Source: SZUA-430 sp964483585
Lineage (GTDB): Bacteria > Pseudomonadota > Alphaproteobacteria > Micropepsales > Micropepsaceae
Assembly: GCA_964483585.1 (NCBI GenBank)
Contig: CAZABH010000014.1
Location: 10,748 to 74,747, forward strand
Reading direction: 5' to 3'
Length of the DNA stretch: 64,000 nt
Position 1 is the first letter of the stretch; every line of letters starts with the position of its first letter. The position numbers were made by a program, and so were the translations under genes. The notes beneath the pieces were generated by a model. It saw only the letters and a program-made list of their open reading frames with translations. It ran no database searches and was not told the DNA's origin. Below are positions 62,315-64,000 of the stretch, one piece after another.

Positions 62315-63526
62315 ATGGGATCGTTGGTTCTTTTTCTCTTGGGCGTGGCGGCACCTCTGGTGGTGGCCGTTACCTTGATGTGGCAGGAAGAGCGGCGACG
62401 GAACTACCTCAAGATGCGCTTCGAGCGCCTGGACCGGGATAACCGGGGGCTCAAGCTGGCCATGAGCGAGAAGCTGCAGCAAGGTAATGCGCCTGCAGCT
62501 CCACCACCTGTCCCCTTTCCTGCAGGATCGGAAGCCGAGCGCCAAGAGGTGCTTGAGTTGGCGACCAGGCTTGCGAATGCCGGCATGCTTGTCGACTGGC
62601 TCCGGCTTGGTACGCGTGCGCCCGAGGAGGCTGTGGGCCGGCTGCTGGGGCTCAATGCCGAGGAAGCCCAGCAGATGCAAGAGATCATCGCGACGTGGAG
62701 CGTGCCCGGTGTGGTGGCGGCGCTCGACCGTCTCAAGGATCGGCTTGCCACCATCAGCGAGATGGAGATGGTCTGGGCCGATCCGCACGAGACAGGAGAG
62801 CGTGATGCGGCCGTGATGGCCGAGCGTGCGCTTTGGGTCTTTGAACCCGAGTATGTCGTGGCCGATGGCGATTACGAGCTGGACGGACGGCTTGGTGCTG
62901 TTGCACGGCCCTCGGTCGGGGCGGCGCTCCAGAATGCCAACCAGAAAGAAGCCGATCCCACGTTGGTGCTAGCCTTCAAGGGTCCTCGCGTGACCGTGGG
63001 CGGTGAGCAGCAGATGCAGGCCTGGACCAATGTGCGTGACTTGATGCGCGCAGGTTCGATCCGCGAGCGGGATCCGGTGGATGTGTTTGTCATCGGTGGT
63101 TCGGTCGACGAATATGAGGGCAATCCACGCATCGAAGGTCGGCACCGTAACGTACGGATCACATCGTATGACTATGGCCAGCTGGTGGCGCGGGCGAAGC
63201 GGTTGACTTTCGGCCTGCATGACGAGTTGAAAGACGTTGCGCCCTTCCTCAGGCTCCAGCGTGAGCACATTGCCCACGTCCAGGCGGAGGCCGTGAACGA
63301 GGCTGCGGCGGAGGCGAGCGCCACTGCTGCCGATGACCCGGTTCGGGATGCCGACGATGGTGGAGACACTGTGCGTCCGGTCGAATATGCCGAGGATCAC
63401 CGCGTTGAAGCGCCTGCATCGCAGGAAGATGAGGCGCAGCAGGTGCACGGTCAGACCTTCTCGCCCCGCGCGGCCGCATCCGTGGTGGGTTCTCCCGCTC
63501 TTCCCCATAAGGACGCTGCCCAGTAG
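62315..63526 (+). CDS. Membrane-anchored protein with degenerate PD-(D/E)XK (Shedu/DUF4263-like) domain
   Basis: 403 residues from the ATG at 62315 (CGGGAG upstream). A membrane helix (~4-25: LVLFLLGVAAPLVVAVTLMW) is followed by a basic coiled-coil stretch (EERRRNYLKMRFERLDRDNRG). The central part (~170-325) matches the general layout of Shedu-type C-terminal nuclease domains: ALWVFEPEYVVADGDYELD, LVLAFKGPRVTVGGEQQMQAW, DVFVIGGSVDEY and NVRITSYDYGQLVARAKRL. In active nucleases the third element is (V/I)-E-x-K; here it is LAFKGP, with Ala for Glu, and the preceding Asp region (RPSVGA) also lacks Asp. The acidic tail is disordered. The family link is an inference. Confidence 0.5.
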   Translation: MGSLVLFLLGVAAPLVVAVTLMWQEERRRNYLKMRFERLDRDNRGLKLAMSEKLQQGNAPAAPPPVPFPAGSEAERQEVLELATRLANAGMLVDWLRLGTRAPEEAVGRLLGLNAEEAQQMQEIIATWSVPGVVAALDRLKDRLATISEMEMVWADPHETGERDAAVMAERALWVFEPEYVVADGDYELDGRLGAVARPSVGAALQNANQKEADPTLVLAFKGPRVTVGGEQQMQAWTNVRDLMRAGSIRERDPVDVFVIGGSVDEYEGNPRIEGRHRNVRITSYDYGQLVARAKRLTFGLHDELKDVAPFLRLQREHIAHVQAEAVNEAAAEASATAADDPVRDADDGGDTVRPVEYAEDHRVEAPASQEDEAQQVHGQTFSPRAAASVVGSPALPHKDAAQ

Positions 63527-63628
63527 CCGCGGACCGGAAACGGCCCAAATGCTGCAATAAAACCCCTGAACTGCGGGCGGAAGGCCCTTGAAGCCCGCGG
63601 GTCGAGGGTCTATGAAGGCGCCCTTCGT

Positions 63629-63702
63629 TGGGGGATCGTCTAACGGTAGGACCCTGGATTCTGATTCCAGTTGTCTAGGTTCGAATCCTAGTCCCCCAGC
63701 CA
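63629..63702 (+). tRNA. tRNA-Gln (anticodon CTG)
   Basis: 74 bases including encoded CCA. The acceptor stem TGGGGGA pairs with TCCCCCA. The D arm is GTCTAACGGTAGGAC, the anticodon arm CTGGA-TTCTGAT-TCCAG gives anticodon CTG (reads CAG), and the T arm is CTAGGTTCGAATCCTAG. Confidence 0.95.
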
Positions 63703-63789
63703 CCCAACACCTCCCGCCATGCTCCGAACCCTGATGCACGCCGAACGGCGCGGGGTTGTGCGCGGTTTTCTTGGGGTGGGGTGCCGGGG

Positions 63790-63820
63790 TTCGGGGACAG
63801 GGTGCATCGTTTCGGGGACA
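63790..63820. repeat. Tandem TTCGGGGACA elements resembling transposon ends
   Basis: TTCGGGGACA occurs at 63790-63799 and again at 63811-63820, a 21-base period. The core TTCGG(G/T)GACA is shared with the reverse complement of the 23-bp repeats near 5.8 and 7.9 kb. Sequences of this style are common at insertion-sequence boundaries in proteobacteria. Located between tRNA-Gln and the recombinase tail. Confidence 0.45.
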
Positions 63821-63896
63821 TTTTGAGTGGCCTGCTCCGCGGCTTGCGATGGCGGGTCCAATTTCCGTGAGGTGGGCTCGGGAGCCGCTGCCGGTT

Positions 63897-64000
63897 TCAG
63901 GCGGTAAGGCCGAGCAGGTGGCGCTGTTTCGTCCACGAGAGCGGCGGTCCGAGGCGGATGATGCGCTCAAGTGTGAGGGCGGGCGGGTTGCGCCCTTCGA
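63897..64000 (-). CDS. C-terminal fragment of a probable serine recombinase (truncated by window edge)
   Basis: On the reverse strand an open frame enters from beyond base 64000 and ends at the TGA 63899-63897. The last 34 residues contain EGRNPPALTLERIIRLGPPL and then SWTKQRHLLGLTA. The pattern GR-PP-LTL-L...PL-W--QR--LG resembles the extreme C-terminus of site-specific serine recombinases with a zinc-ribbon region. The fragment is too short for certainty. It lies about 195 bases past tRNA-Gln, a common integration point. Confidence 0.5.
   Translation of the reverse strand, partial: EGRNPPALTLERIIRLGPPLSWTKQRHLLGLTA

Noticed and set aside
1..64000. CRISPR arrays or clear insertion-sequence transposase genes
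   Set aside because: No regularly spaced direct repeats and no transposase motif were found; only short end-like repeats are present.

Overview
The window looks like a chromosomal segment of an alphaproteobacterium. GC content is high throughout. Supporting features are a PCuAC copper chaperone, isovaleryl-CoA dehydrogenase, class II DAHP synthase, a short GltX (~445 aa), citramalate synthase next to cysS, an Atm1-type exporter and a CsgG/HfaB plus HfaD-like surface-anchor cluster. I cannot fix the order or genus; Rhodospirillales-like lineages are a guess. Most of the window is housekeeping and envelope genes. There are three tRNA genes: Leu-GAG, Val-CAC and Gln-CTG.

Left part (1-19.5 kb): a truncated trypsin-like lipoprotein, a GST, an acidic Zn-phospholipase/DUF4332 fusion broken by a 100-N assembly gap, a pentapeptide-repeat protein, a four-EF-hand lipoprotein, a beta-lactamase-fold hydrolase bounded by 23-bp direct repeats, and a PCuAC protein. 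Next comes the most intriguing module (8.6-14.5 kb). It holds a degenerate-receiver LuxR regulator, an HfaB/CsgG outer-membrane lipoprotein, an HfaD-like repeat protein, a small Gly/Ser/Asn-rich secreted protein and TPR proteins on both sides. I read it as a curli- or holdfast-like adhesin export system under a CsgD-like regulator. A reverse-strand run mgtE, kelch, ivd, DUF1614 follows.

Middle (19-48.5 kb): tRNA-Leu and tRNA-Val flank an acetyltransferase and a terC remnant. Then come gph, glmU-glmS (UDP-GlcNAc supply), an HtrA-like protease, a Rieske-fold protein that has lost both histidine ligands, hemolysin III, rpiA, class II DAHP synthase and two CurA-like reductases. A long forward run follows: Gfo/Idh dehydrogenase, DegT aminotransferase, nadE, gltX, cysS, cimA, a PLP carbon-carbon lyase and rarD. 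After it lie a LOG protein, two c-type cytochromes, a LysM protein with a terminator over its stop codon, and an Atm1-type ABC exporter.

Right part (48.5-64 kb) is a metal-resistance block. CsoR and a Cu-ATPase diverge around a perfect CsoR-type palindrome. A second copy of the palindrome sits just upstream of the multicopper oxidase-copB-cupredoxin operon. Between them is an arsenate module (ArsR-ArsC fusion, GAPDH, ArsJ), and beyond them an RND pump with its adaptor. A membrane-anchored protein resembling an inactivated PD-(D/E)XK nuclease, tRNA-Gln and the tail of a probable serine recombinase close the window, which suggests a mobile element starts there.
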